From positions 2,604,001 through 2,668,000 of the forward strand of contig NZ_CP019304.1 of NCBI RefSeq assembly GCF_001969265.1: a stretch of 64,000 nucleotides of DNA, written 5' to 3'. The first letter of the stretch is position 1. Every line of letters starts with the position of its first letter. The notes under the pieces are model-generated. The model was not told the DNA's origin and did no database searches. It worked only from the letters and a program-made list of their open reading frames with translations. Both the position numbers and the translations under genes were made by a program. Shown in pieces: positions 31,585-41,398 of this stretch. This stretch comes from Arthrobacter sp. QXT-31 (GTDB lineage Bacteria; Actinomycetota; Actinomycetes; Actinomycetales; Micrococcaceae).

Positions 31585-32258
31585 GAAATAGAGCGTACCT
31601 GCTGGCTGTCCTCAAGATGGACGATGTGAAGCTCGCTGCCCGCTGCCGGGCGACCGTGACGCTTGCCCTTACGGCCCCTGCGGTCATCGACGTGCAGCAG
31701 GTCATCCATCTGGAGCGCGGCCGGGGCCGTGGCGGCCTCGTGTTCGCCGGCAGCGACGGCGTCCTGTACGTAACGGACAATGCCGGGCACCGCCGCCTGG
31801 ACCTGGTCCCACACCGCTTCGAAGTCTGCGTGGCCGCCGTACCATGGGTCCTCAATGCCCTGTTCGAGCGGGTCGCAGCCCTCCAGCGCGGGGTCGAAAC
31901 TGCGGAGCATGCGGACCCTGGCCCGCGCCTCGTCGTCCGGGGCGGAGGCGCGAAGCCATCCGTAGTGGTCCACGTCCAGGGCAAGGATGAGGTGCCGCTC
32001 GGCGAACCATTCGGAGCGCCATTCCCTCGCAATGTGCCGGTCGGAGACAAGGTTGTGGGTGGTCAGCTTGCGGGCGGCCCGCGGGTCGATGGGGCGGCCT
32101 GCCTCGTAGGCGGTGGTACCCGCGGAGTCAACGACCACCACGTCCTCGAGCCCGGCTTCCATGAAGGCAGCCTCGAGCATCAGCTCGGCCATGGGCGAGC
32201 GGCAGATGTTGCCGGTGCAGACGGCGATGACGCGGTATGGGCTCGTCGTTGAGTTCAT
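31581..32258 (-). CDS. low-molecular-weight protein tyrosine phosphatase
   Basis: A LMW-PTP of 225 residues from the ATG giving MNSTTSP; a TTG at 32279 is the longer alternative. The P-loop VCTGNICRSPMAE carries the nucleophilic Cys and Arg, and the general-acid Asp is in EDPWYGG. It removes phosphate from tyrosine (or arginine) in proteins. The C-terminal about 60 residues are an added tail with a basic run (DDRRGRKGKRHGRP) beyond the usual 150-160 residue fold. Its stop overlaps the PabB-fusion start (ATGA), which ties the two genes transcriptionally. Confidence 0.92.
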   Translation of the reverse strand: MNSTTSPYRVIAVCTGNICRSPMAELMLEAAFMEAGLEDVVVVDSAGTTAYEAGRPIDPRAARKLTTHNLVSDRHIAREWRSEWFAERHLILALDVDHYGWLRASAPDDEARARVRMLRSFDPALEGCDPLEQGIEDPWYGGHADFEAVWDQVQAAVPGIVRYVQDAVAAGEHEAATAPAALQMDDLLHVDDRRGRKGKRHGRPAAGSELHIVHLEDSQQVRSIS

Positions 32259-32375
32259 GGGGATAGCATGCTGGATCAACCGCCCACTTGGCTAGTAAGT
32301 GAGCTTATTATCAGCAAGCTTTGTAAAGTTGGCTGGTTTTGCTGTCACAAAATTGCCAAAGCGGCGTCCCGGGCT

Positions 32376-32999
32376 TTAATGCATGACGGCAAGTGCGACG
32401 CCCAAGGCGACGAAGAGGACGCCGAAGATCCTGTTGAGGACCGTTTGGCCGTGGGCGTCGTGGGTGAAGCGCTGGAAGGACTTTGCTGCGGCCGCGAAGA
32501 AGAACCACATGACCAGGATGTCGATGAGCACCACCGTTGCCGCAAGGACGGCGTACTGGGGCAGCAGGGGGTTGGCGGGCCGGATGAACTGCGGCATGAA
32601 GGCCAGGAAGAACACAATGGCCTTGGGGTTCAGCAGATTGACCCACAGTCCCCGGCGGAACATGGACCAGGCCGGCTCGTTCCTGAGCGCGGCCACCTTC
32701 TCCTGGTCCAGGTCCGGTTTGCGCAGGAACTGCCTGATGCCCAGGTAAACGAGGTAGGCGGCACCGGCGTAGCGGATGGCGTTGAAGGCGACGGGGGAGC
32801 CGGCAACCAGGACGCCGACGCCCAGGGCCACGACGATGACGTGCAGAACCAGGGCAGCCTGCTGCCCGAGGATGCCCCAGATGGAGCGCCTGAACCCCAC
32901 GGTCAGCGAGTTGCTCATGGTGTTGATGGCGCCTGCGCCCGGGGTGAAGCTGATGAGGACGCCGGCGCCCGCGAGGGCCAGCCACAGGGAGAGTTGCAC
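32376..32999 (-). CDS. LysE/RhtB family amino-acid exporter
   Basis: A 207-residue membrane protein with about six helices. The family signature is near the N-terminus (AGAGVLISFTPGAGAINTMSNSLTVGFRRSIWGILG) and FRRGLWVNLLNPKAIVFFLAFMPQF follows in the second half. It exports amino acids or homoserine-lactone-like solutes; substrate unknown. It starts at GTG. A TAAACT hexamer lies 6 nt before the GTG with no Shine-Dalgarno, so the mRNA is probably leaderless. Confidence 0.9.
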   Translation of the reverse strand: MQLSLWLALAGAGVLISFTPGAGAINTMSNSLTVGFRRSIWGILGQQAALVLHVIVVALGVGVLVAGSPVAFNAIRYAGAAYLVYLGIRQFLRKPDLDQEKVAALRNEPAWSMFRRGLWVNLLNPKAIVFFLAFMPQFIRPANPLLPQYAVLAATVVLIDILVMWFFFAAAAKSFQRFTHDAHGQTVLNRIFGVLFVALGVALAVMH

Positions 33000-33005
33000 C
33001 CATCA

Positions 33006-33011
33006 AGTTTA
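33006..33011 (-). promoter_or_regulatory. -10 hexamer of probable leaderless LysE-type gene
   Basis: TAAACT on the minus strand ends exactly 6 nt before the GTG start. Only TGATGG lies between, so the transcript would begin at or near the start codon. Confidence 0.5.
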
Positions 33012-33083
33012 GTGCGGGTGCAGGGCGCGCGCTTTGGGCACTTGCACGACGCCGGGCACCGGGTCTGTGTGCCGGCGCCGGCC

Positions 33084-33899
33084 CTATGCCCGGGCGATGA
33101 CCTCTCCGTTGGGAATGAGGAACCAGCCGTCGTCGGTGGAACCCCAGCGGTGCCAGCCGGCGGAAATGCGCGTGAGGTCCGCCTCCTGCGCGAAGCCGTA
33201 CTCGAGGGCCTGTTCCGCGAAGGCCGAGTGGAGCACGCGTTCGCCCCACACCCTGGCCTGCCAGCGGCGCTGCTGCCCGGTGGCGTAGAGCCAGTTGCTG
33301 CTGCTTGGCGCCACGTCGGTGAAGCCGGCGGCCTGGGCCCACGAAACGAGCCGGCGGCCGGCGTCGGGCTCGGCGCCGTTCCGGCGGGCGATCCGCTGGT
33401 ACAGCTCCATCCACTCGTCGAGCTCCGGGATGGCCGGGTACCAGCTCATGCCGTGGAAATCCGCGTCGCGGACCGCAACGATGCCGCCGGGCCTTGCCAC
33501 CCGCCGCATCTCCCGCAGCGCCTCCACCGGGTCGGTGAGGTGCTGCAGGACCTGGTGGGCGTGGACCACATCGAAGGTGTCGTCCTCGAATTCAAGGTCG
33601 TAGATGTTGCCCGCCACGAACTCCACGTTCCCGACGCCCCGGTCGGCTGCCAGCTCGCGGGCATGGGCAATCACGTCGGGGGAGCGGTCCAGCCCGGTCA
33701 CATGCCCGGGGGCAACCAGCAGCGCGAAGTCGCACGTGATGCTGCCGGGGCCGCAGCCGACGTCAAGCACCGATACGCCGGGGGTGAGGTGCGGGATGAC
33801 GAACGCCGCCGAATTCTCCGCTGTCCGCGCTGCATGGGCCCGGACCACGGACTCGTGGTGGCCGTGGGTGTAGACGTCTTCCGGCTGCTGCGTGCTCAT
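33084..33899 (-). CDS. class I SAM-dependent methyltransferase
   Basis: A 271-residue Rossmann-fold methyltransferase. Motif I is VSVLDVGCGPGSITCDFA (near residue 45), the acidic loop is VTGLDRSPDVIAHA, then FVAGNIYDLEFEDDTFDVVHAHQVLQHLTDPVEALREMRRVARPGGIVAV, typical of ubiE/arsM-like small-molecule methyltransferases. The substrate is unknown. It shares its strand with the MarR gene upstream (52 bp apart). A TAGCGT hexamer exactly 6 nt before the ATG suggests a separate leaderless promoter. Confidence 0.9.
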   Translation of the reverse strand: MSTQQPEDVYTHGHHESVVRAHAARTAENSAAFVIPHLTPGVSVLDVGCGPGSITCDFALLVAPGHVTGLDRSPDVIAHARELAADRGVGNVEFVAGNIYDLEFEDDTFDVVHAHQVLQHLTDPVEALREMRRVARPGGIVAVRDADFHGMSWYPAIPELDEWMELYQRIARRNGAEPDAGRRLVSWAQAAGFTDVAPSSSNWLYATGQQRRWQARVWGERVLHSAFAEQALEYGFAQEADLTRISAGWHRWGSTDDGWFLIPNGEVIARA

Positions 33900-33905
33900 A
33901 GGGAA

Positions 33906-33911
33906 ACGCTA
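33906..33911 (-). promoter_or_regulatory. -10 hexamer of probable leaderless methyltransferase gene
   Basis: TAGCGT on the minus strand is separated by 6 nt (TTCCCT, no Shine-Dalgarno) from the ATG of the methyltransferase gene. Confidence 0.45.
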
Positions 33912-33950
33912 CTCCGTCTCCGTCTTTCGGGCAGGCAGCGTCCCGGGAGG

Positions 33951-34466
33951 TTATGGCGCGCCGGAAGCTTCCTTGCCGGCCTCGATTGTGGCCGTGATCA
34001 TCGCGTCCATGAAGCGGGCGGCTGTCTCGAGTTCCTGCGCCGTGAATGCGGCCATGGCGCTGTCCATGTGGCGGGCAAGGGGCAGGAACATGGCGGAGCC
34101 GTCGCGGTATGCCTTGTCCGTCATCCGGAGCTGCACCTGCCGCCGGTCCTGGCCTTCCCGCACCCGGACTAGGTGTCCGGAACCGCACAGCCGGTCGATG
34201 AGCGCCGTGGTGGCCGGGGAACTGAGGTTCAGTTCCTTCCGCAGGGTCCCGGGAGTCACGACCTCGCCGCTGGCCGCGTGCCTCATGACGGCGGCCAGCG
34301 CGTTGAGGTCCGTCCGGTGCATGTCGTTCCGGCTGCCTGCAGAGTCAACGTAGCGGTTGGCCTCCAGGGTGAACTCCTGAAGCAGCCGGATCAGGGGGTG
34401 CTGGGTTCGGGGGCCTGAGGGATAGGGTCCATTGGGCTGCCGCGGAGCGGCAGGCTTCTCCGCCAT
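33951..34466 (-). CDS. MarR family transcriptional regulator
   Basis: A 171-residue winged-helix MarR protein. The DNA-recognition region is VVTPGTLRKELNLSSPATTALIDRLCGSGHLVRVREGQDRRQVQLRMTDKA, with the D-R-R wing motif characteristic of the family. It is divergent from the MMPL exporter gene, and a 6-7-6 palindrome lies in the shared promoter region. It therefore most likely represses itself and the exporter, released by an exported ligand. The N-terminal 25 residues are Pro-rich and extra to the fold. Confidence 0.92.
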   Translation of the reverse strand: MAEKPAAPRQPNGPYPSGPRTQHPLIRLLQEFTLEANRYVDSAGSRNDMHRTDLNALAAVMRHAASGEVVTPGTLRKELNLSSPATTALIDRLCGSGHLVRVREGQDRRQVQLRMTDKAYRDGSAMFLPLARHMDSAMAAFTAQELETAARFMDAMITATIEAGKEASGAP

Positions 34467-34539
34467 GGCCGCCTCCTCTCCTCAATGTCGCCTTCCGGAG
34501 TTTACCGCCCGGCCGCCGGAGGGGACCGCGCAAGGTATA

Positions 34540-34558
34540 TATCTCTATGATCGAGATA
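34540..34558. promoter_or_regulatory. MarR operator palindrome
   Basis: TATCTC-N7-GAGATA in an AT-rich pocket between marR and the MMPL gene. A TATGCT -10-like hexamer for the MMPL gene begins at 34562, so bound repressor would block it. Size and position fit MarR-family sites. Confidence 0.7.
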
Positions 34559-34619
34559 GTTTATGCTGGAACCATTATCGACGACGGCGGAACGGCCGCC
34601 ACGCCCAGGAGGTCACCGG

Positions 34620-36800
34620 ATGAAGCAGGCAGCCCGCGCTCCACGAGTCCCGTTCTGGCTCCGCTGGCTCATTCCGGTGGTCCTTGTCGTCGGCTGGGTT
34701 GCCATAGCCGGCGTCGGCGGTCCCACGTTCGGCAGGCTGGACGAAGTCTCGTCCAACGACCAGGCGACCTTCCTTCCGGCCGGGGCGGAGGCCACCGAGG
34801 CCCGCGAGTGGCAGCAAAAGTTCCAGGACTCCGGCGAGGTGCCGGCCGTCGTCGTCATTGAAAGCTCCAGTACCCTCACCCATTCCCAGCTGGGTGCAAC
34901 CGCCGACCTGAAGGCCAGCATTGAAGACCTTCGGGTGGGCAGTACGGTGGTGGGGCCGGTCCCTTCCCAGGACGGGAAGGCCGTGCAGTTCATTGTCTCC
35001 GTTGCCGCAGCGGAGCCCGCCGACGCCGTCGAGGAGTTACGGCGGGAGGTGCGTGCCGGCGCTCCGGACGGCACGCAGACATTCGTCACCGGTCCCGCCG
35101 GGCTGGCGGCCGACCTCACCGGAGCTTTCGCCGGCATCGACGGCATCCTGCTGCTGGTGGCGCTGGCGGCGGTGTTTATCATCCTGCTGGTTGTTTACCG
35201 GTCCCTGCTGCTGCCCTTCATTGTGCTGCTGACCTCGGTGTTTGCCCTGTGTGCCGCCATCCTGCTGGTGTTCGGCATGGCGAAGGCTGGCTGGATCCAG
35301 CTGAACGGACAGAGCCAGGGCATCCTCTCGATCCTGGTGATTGGCGCCGCCACCGACTACGCGCTGCTCTACGTGGCCCGGTTCCGTGAGGCACTTGAGC
35401 ACACGGCCAACCGCACCGCCGCCGCAATCACTGCCTGGCGGGCATCCTTCGAGCCGATCCTGGCGTCCGGTGCCGCCGTGGCCATCGCGCTGCTGTGCCT
35501 GCTGTTTTCCGACCTCAACTCCAACAAGGCGCTGGGACCCGTGGCGGCCGCCGGCATCGTCTGCTCGCTTTTCGCGGCGCTGACCCTGCTCCCGGCCTTC
35601 GCCGCTCTTCTCGGACGCGCCGCCTTCTGGCCGTTCCGGCCGAAACTGCAGCCGGAAGATGCGCGCGAGCCGGAACTCGTTACCGGGCTGGAGGGCCAGA
35701 GGGGGCTCTGGCGGGCAGCCGGAACACTGGTGTCACGGCGTCCCCGTTCAGTGTGGGTGGCATCCGTGCTCCTGCTCGTCGTTGCATCGGCAGGGGTCAT
35801 GCAGCTGAAGGCCAACGGCGTGCCGCAGACTGCCGTCATCCTCAGTGCCTCCAATGCTGTCGACGGGCAGGATGCCCTGGCGCGCCATTTCGACGCCGGC
35901 AGCGGCAGTCCGGTGGTGATCGTTTCCAGCCAGGCGACAGCCGGGGAAGTCCTCGAGGCAGTCAAGGCCGTCGACGGCGTGGGGGCCGCCTACCTTTTGG
36001 CGGAGGGCAGCGTGCCCATTACCGGAGCCCCGGGTTCCCCTGCCAGACCGGCCGTGCGGGACGGGAGGGTGTTGATTAATGCCACCCTCGATTTCGCAGC
36101 CGATTCGGACGCCGCGGAGCAGGCCGTGTCAGCCATGCGGAACAGCGTCACCCAAGCGGATCCTGGGGCCCTCGTCGGCGGCGTGACCGCCACCGCGCTG
36201 GACACAAACACCACGGCGCAGCGGGATCTTGCCACCATCATCCCGGTGGTTCTCGCCGTCATCCTGGTCATCCTCATGCTGCTGCTGCGGTCCGTCCTGG
36301 CGCCCGTCCTGCTGGTGGCGTCCGTGGTTCTTTCCTATGCGGCCGCGATGGGCGTTTCCGCCCTCGTGTTCAACCATGTTTTCGGCTTCCCCGGAGCCGA
36401 CGCCACGGTGCCTCTGTTCGGCTTCGTGTTCCTGGTGGCCCTGGGCGTGGACTACAACATCTTCCTGATGAGCCGGGTCCGCGAGGAGTCGCTGAAGCAC
36501 GGGACGAGGCCGGGGATCCTGCGCGGCCTGGGGGTGACGGGCGGCGTGATCACCTCGGCCGGCGTGGTCCTGGCCGCCACGTTTGCTGCCCTGGGCGTCA
36601 TCCCCATCATGTTCCTGGTGCAGCTGGCATTCATCGTGGCCTTCGGCGTGCTGCTGGACACCGTTCTGGTGCGCTCGCTCCTGGTGCCGGCCCTGGCCTA
36701 CGACCTCGGCCCGCGCATCTGGTGGCCGGGCAAACTGGCCCGGCGCGAACCGCAGGAAACAACAAAGGCGGCCGAAGTGGCGGAGGCGGGCGTCCGCTAG
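34620..36800 (+). CDS. MMPL family RND transporter
   Basis: A 726-residue MmpL-type exporter with an N-terminal helix, an extracytoplasmic domain (about 45-185), five helices, a second soluble domain and five more helices. The proton-relay motifs of MmpL proteins are present in both halves (VIGAATDYALLYVARFRE and LVALGVDYNIFLMSRVREES). The ATG at 34620 follows AGGAGG and gives MKQAARAPR. It probably exports a lipid or drug by proton antiport and is controlled by the divergent MarR. Its stop overlaps that of the next, convergent gene. Confidence 0.93.
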   Translation: MKQAARAPRVPFWLRWLIPVVLVVGWVAIAGVGGPTFGRLDEVSSNDQATFLPAGAEATEAREWQQKFQDSGEVPAVVVIESSSTLTHSQLGATADLKASIEDLRVGSTVVGPVPSQDGKAVQFIVSVAAAEPADAVEELRREVRAGAPDGTQTFVTGPAGLAADLTGAFAGIDGILLLVALAAVFIILLVVYRSLLLPFIVLLTSVFALCAAILLVFGMAKAGWIQLNGQSQGILSILVIGAATDYALLYVARFREALEHTANRTAAAITAWRASFEPILASGAAVAIALLCLLFSDLNSNKALGPVAAAGIVCSLFAALTLLPAFAALLGRAAFWPFRPKLQPEDAREPELVTGLEGQRGLWRAAGTLVSRRPRSVWVASVLLLVVASAGVMQLKANGVPQTAVILSASNAVDGQDALARHFDAGSGSPVVIVSSQATAGEVLEAVKAVDGVGAAYLLAEGSVPITGAPGSPARPAVRDGRVLINATLDFAADSDAAEQAVSAMRNSVTQADPGALVGGVTATALDTNTTAQRDLATIIPVVLAVILVILMLLLRSVLAPVLLVASVVLSYAAAMGVSALVFNHVFGFPGADATVPLFGFVFLVALGVDYNIFLMSRVREESLKHGTRPGILRGLGVTGGVITSAGVVLAATFAALGVIPIMFLVQLAFIVAFGVLLDTVLVRSLLVPALAYDLGPRIWWPGKLARREPQETTKAAEVAEAGVR

Positions 36801-37813
36801 GGCTTGCGGGAAGTCCCGGTGGCAGTCCCCGCGGGAGCCTCCGCGGGGGTTCCCGCCGGGACCCGCCCTGTACCCCGAGCCGCGGCGAGCTCCGCCCGCC
36901 ACCATTCCACGGTTTCCCTGGCGGCAGCGTGCAGGGGCGTCGGGTGGAGGCCCAGAAGTTCCTCGCTGGCCTGTGAATCCATCACGAACGTCCGCTGGAA
37001 CTGGTAGAGCATTTCGCCCAGTTCCCTCATGTCGGGCGAGAAGCGCCCCAGGGCGCGCACCGCCCACCCCGGCACCGCCCGGACCGTCGGCGCCGGCACG
37101 CCCGCAGCCCCGGCGAAGGCCTGGGCGATCTGCCGCTGGGTGAGCGGTGCATTGGTGGGCGCGTGCAGCACCCGGTTCCAGAGCCCGGGTTTCGCCGCGG
37201 CCCGGATCATCGCCGCTGCCAGATCAGGCACGTACGTAAACGAATGCGGCTGGTCAGCGTTGCCCACAACCTGCAGCGGACGTCGGGCAAGGATGGCCGG
37301 CACCATGCGCTCGCCGGCGTGGGCCATCCGGACGCGGGGGCCGAAGAAATCACCGGCCACCACGGAGACCGTGTTGGTGGGGCTCGCCGCCCGCGCCCGC
37401 AGCAGCGCCGTCCGGATACCGCGCTTGCCGGCCGCTGCTTCCCTTGGACTGGCTTCCGTCATCACCTCCCGCGGGTTGCTGTAGGAGTAAAGGCTTTCGG
37501 GAAAGACGACGACGGCGCCCGCCTCGCCTGCCGCCGCCAGGACCGCCTGTTCGGCGGCCGGCAGCTCCCGTTGCCACGCCGCGGCACTGTAGGAAGAGCC
37601 ATGGATGCAATGGAAGACCGCAGCCGCGCCTTCGAAGGCGTTCCCCAGCATGCCGGGGCTGGAGACATCCGCCTTCAGCTTCTCGATCTGCGGGTGGTCG
37701 GGGCCACTGCCCGAACGGGTGAGGACCCGGACCCGCCCGCCCTGCTCTGCCAGTTGCTCCGCCACCGTCCAGCCGACGGGGCCGGCACCGGAGACCACAT
37801 AAAGACCGGACAT
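36797..37813 (-). CDS. NAD(P)-binding SDR/epimerase-like protein
   Basis: A 338-residue extended-SDR/NmrA-like protein. The N-terminal dinucleotide loop is VVSGAGPVGWTVAEQL (a G-x-G-x-x-G variant). In mid-sequence ESLYSYSNP sits where many members have Y-x-x-x-K, with no aligned Lys, so activity could be altered. The last 25 residues are a Pro/Ala/Gly-Thr repeat tail (VPAGTPAEAPAGTATGT). It is divergent from the TetR gene with shared palindromic operators, so it is likely that regulator's target. Its stop overlaps the convergent MMPL stop. Confidence 0.85.
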   Translation of the reverse strand: MSGLYVVSGAGPVGWTVAEQLAEQGGRVRVLTRSGSGPDHPQIEKLKADVSSPGMLGNAFEGAAAVFHCIHGSSYSAAAWQRELPAAEQAVLAAAGEAGAVVVFPESLYSYSNPREVMTEASPREAAAGKRGIRTALLRARAASPTNTVSVVAGDFFGPRVRMAHAGERMVPAILARRPLQVVGNADQPHSFTYVPDLAAAMIRAAAKPGLWNRVLHAPTNAPLTQRQIAQAFAGAAGVPAPTVRAVPGWAVRALGRFSPDMRELGEMLYQFQRTFVMDSQASEELLGLHPTPLHAAARETVEWWRAELAAARGTGRVPAGTPAEAPAGTATGTSRKP

Positions 37814-37879
37814 TTGAAAGTTCTCCTTCTTTGCGGGTGGCGCCCTTTGGGGTTGTCCCGACGGGCCGGACCTGGGACC

Positions 37880-37894
37880 GAGAGCACTGCTCTC
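37880..37894. promoter_or_regulatory. TetR operator site 1
   Basis: Perfect palindrome GAGAGCACTGCTCTC between the SDR-like and TetR genes, downstream of the likely minus-strand promoter. An almost identical site lies 35 bp further on. Confidence 0.75.
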
Positions 37895-37928
37895 GAATTA
37901 AAGGATGCTGCCGCCGGGAAGCAAAGTC

Positions 37929-37945
37929 AAGAGCACTGCTCTCAA
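37929..37945. promoter_or_regulatory. TetR operator site 2 (plus half-site)
   Basis: AAGAGCACTGCTCTCAA repeats the palindromic core of site 1, and a further half-site ACTGCTCT follows at 37954-37961. It abuts the TTGACA -35 element of the tetR promoter, as expected for autorepression. Confidence 0.75.
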
Positions 37946-37948
37946 TTG

Positions 37949-37976
37949 TTGACACTGCTCTGATCCGTGCCATGCT
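37949..37976 (+). promoter_or_regulatory. tetR promoter, leaderless
   Basis: Consensus TTGACA (37949-37954), a 16-bp spacer and CATGCT (37971-37976), ending exactly 6 nt before the ATG. No Shine-Dalgarno is present, so the transcript is probably leaderless. It overlaps operator half-sites. Confidence 0.65.
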
Positions 37977-37982
37977 GGGCTC

Positions 37983-38741
37983 ATGCCATCCACTCCGCAG
38001 GCTCCCGCTGGGAAGCAGCAGCGCACCCCCCGTGAACGGGCGCGGGCGCAAACCATCGCCGACATCGTGGAGCTGGGCCGGAAGCACCTGGCCGAACACG
38101 GGGCCGCAGCACTCTCGCTCCGCGCCGTCGCCCGCGACCTGGGAGTGGTGTCTTCGGCGGTTTACCGGTATGTCGGGAGCCGGGACGAACTGCTGACCCT
38201 CCTGCTCGTGGATGCCTACAACGACCTTGGGGACGCAGTGGACGCAGCCGTCGAATCCGTCCCTGCGGACGATTTCAAAGAACGCTTCGCCGAGCTGGCC
38301 CGCGCCGTCCGCGCCTGGGCCCTCCGGGAACCGGCGCGCTACGGCCTCCTTTTCGGCAGTCCGGTGCCGGGTTACCGTGCCCCCGCGGAACGGACCACCG
38401 CACCCGGAACGAGGGTGGTCACCAGCTTGGTGCAGATCCTGGACGGCGCACATCGGGCCGGCACGCACCGGGCCGGCACGCACCGGCCCGGCATCAGTGC
38501 CGCTGAACCTGCCGCCACGGCTATGCTGCCCGCGCTGGCCGCGGACCTCGGGGCGATCCGGCGTGAGCTGAATGTGGGAGTACCGGACGTTCTGCTGGCC
38601 CGCGGCACGCTCGTGTGGACGTCGCTTTTCGGGGCTGTCAGCTTTGAAGTGTTCGGGCAGTATGGCGCCGGAACCTTTTCCGCGCCGGATGAACTGTTCG
38701 AGCACCACATTGCCGTGCTGGCTGATCTGGCCGGGCTGTAG
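37983..38741 (+). CDS. TetR family transcriptional regulator
   Basis: A 252-residue TetR protein. The HTH is at about residues 40-65 (ALSLRAVARDLGVVSSAVYRYVGSRDELLTLLLVDAYNDLG), followed by a helical ligand-binding domain of the TetR_C actinobacterial type (RAWALREPARYGLLFGSPVPGY). An in-frame 15-bp repeat gives HRAGTHRAGTHRPG near residue 160. Palindromic operators between it and the divergent SDR-like gene point to regulation of both genes. The inducer is unknown. Confidence 0.93.
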   Translation: MPSTPQAPAGKQQRTPRERARAQTIADIVELGRKHLAEHGAAALSLRAVARDLGVVSSAVYRYVGSRDELLTLLLVDAYNDLGDAVDAAVESVPADDFKERFAELARAVRAWALREPARYGLLFGSPVPGYRAPAERTTAPGTRVVTSLVQILDGAHRAGTHRAGTHRPGISAAEPAATAMLPALAADLGAIRRELNVGVPDVLLARGTLVWTSLFGAVSFEVFGQYGAGTFSAPDELFEHHIAVLADLAGL

Positions 38742-38860
38742 GCTGCGTTCGCCCAGGCAGGATGAGGCCGGTCCGGCCCTGTTGCTCCCCGTCCACGCTG
38801 GATAGACTGCGACTGCGCCCGGACCAGGCGCGCCAGTCCTTTCGAAGGAGTGATCAAGCG

Positions 38861-39283
38861 ATGACCGAAAGCAGTGAGTCCGGCACTCAGGGTAAGGCCC
38901 ACACCGGCTCCAGGAATCCGGCCCTCGAGGGGGACAGCGGCCAGTACGTCGAGGGTGACTACGGCGACGCCGGCGTGGCCGGTGGCGAGTCCGCCGCCGA
39001 GCCGGAGGGTGAGTACGCGGCCGGAGACTACGGTGAGGCGGGGGCGGTTAGGCCTAACACCGACGTGGAGGAAGGCGAGTATCCAGAGGGCGACTACGGC
39101 CGGGCCGGAACCGTCGGCCAGGAGCTGCCCGGAGATGAGGAGGGCGAATACCCTGAGGGTGACTACGGCGCCGCCGGCACAGCCCCGGAAGGTGGCGTCG
39201 CCGAAGACCTGAAGGATGAGCTGATCGACGGCCAAACCAATGCGCCCCGGAATGATGACGGGGGCCGGTCCTCCGGAGGCTAG
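38861..39283 (+). CDS. acidic tandem-repeat protein upstream of dnaK
   Basis: A 140-residue, strongly acidic protein without Cys or membrane segments. Four repeats of about 13 residues share the pattern G-E/Q-Y-x-x-G-D-Y-G-x-A-G-x (GQYVEGDYGDAGV; GEYAAGDYGEAGA; GEYPEGDYGRAGT; GEYPEGDYGAAGT), separated by acidic spacers. An AAGGAG site fixes the ATG. No known domain was recognised; it looks intrinsically disordered. It ends 45 bp before a terminator that isolates it from the heat-shock operon, so it is its own transcription unit. Confidence 0.75.
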   Translation: MTESSESGTQGKAHTGSRNPALEGDSGQYVEGDYGDAGVAGGESAAEPEGEYAAGDYGEAGAVRPNTDVEEGEYPEGDYGRAGTVGQELPGDEEGEYPEGDYGAAGTAPEGGVAEDLKDELIDGQTNAPRNDDGGRSSGG

Positions 39284-39327
39284 AAGCTGACGGTTCACGC
39301 TCGGCGAAATCCAGCTGCCGCCGTCGA

Positions 39328-39374
39328 AAAACCCCCGGCTTCACGCGGATTATCCGCGCGGGACCGGGGGTTTT
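39328..39374. terminator. intrinsic terminator before the dnaK promoter
   Basis: AAAACCCCCGG (39328-39338) and CCGGGGGTTTT (39364-39374) are exact complements enclosing a second hairpin (GCGGATTATCCGC). The T4 end and position after the acidic repeat gene support a terminator in the + direction. Confidence 0.8.
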
Positions 39375-39403
39375 CCGCTGCTGCGGGAGTACTTTGAGGC
39401 AAA

Positions 39404-39424
39404 GTTGAGCGTACTGCACTCAAC
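39404..39424 (+). promoter_or_regulatory. HAIR element 1 (HspR operator)
   Basis: GTTGAGC-N7-ACTCAAC matches the HspR inverted repeat (CTTGAGT-N7-ACTCAAG) and lies just upstream of the -35 of the dnaK promoter. HspR, encoded last in the operon, represses it. Confidence 0.85.
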
Positions 39425-39430
39425 TTCGGA

Positions 39431-39456
39431 TTGACTTAAATTCCGGGCTGAGTAAA

Positions 39457-39458
<2 letters not shown>
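39431..39458 (+). promoter_or_regulatory. dnaK promoter
   Basis: TTGACT (39431-39436), a 16-bp spacer and TAAAGT (39453-39458). It is flanked by HAIR element 1 and overlapped at the -10 by HAIR element 2. Confidence 0.75.
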
Positions 39459-41396
<1,938 letters not shown>

Positions 41397-41398
41397 CC

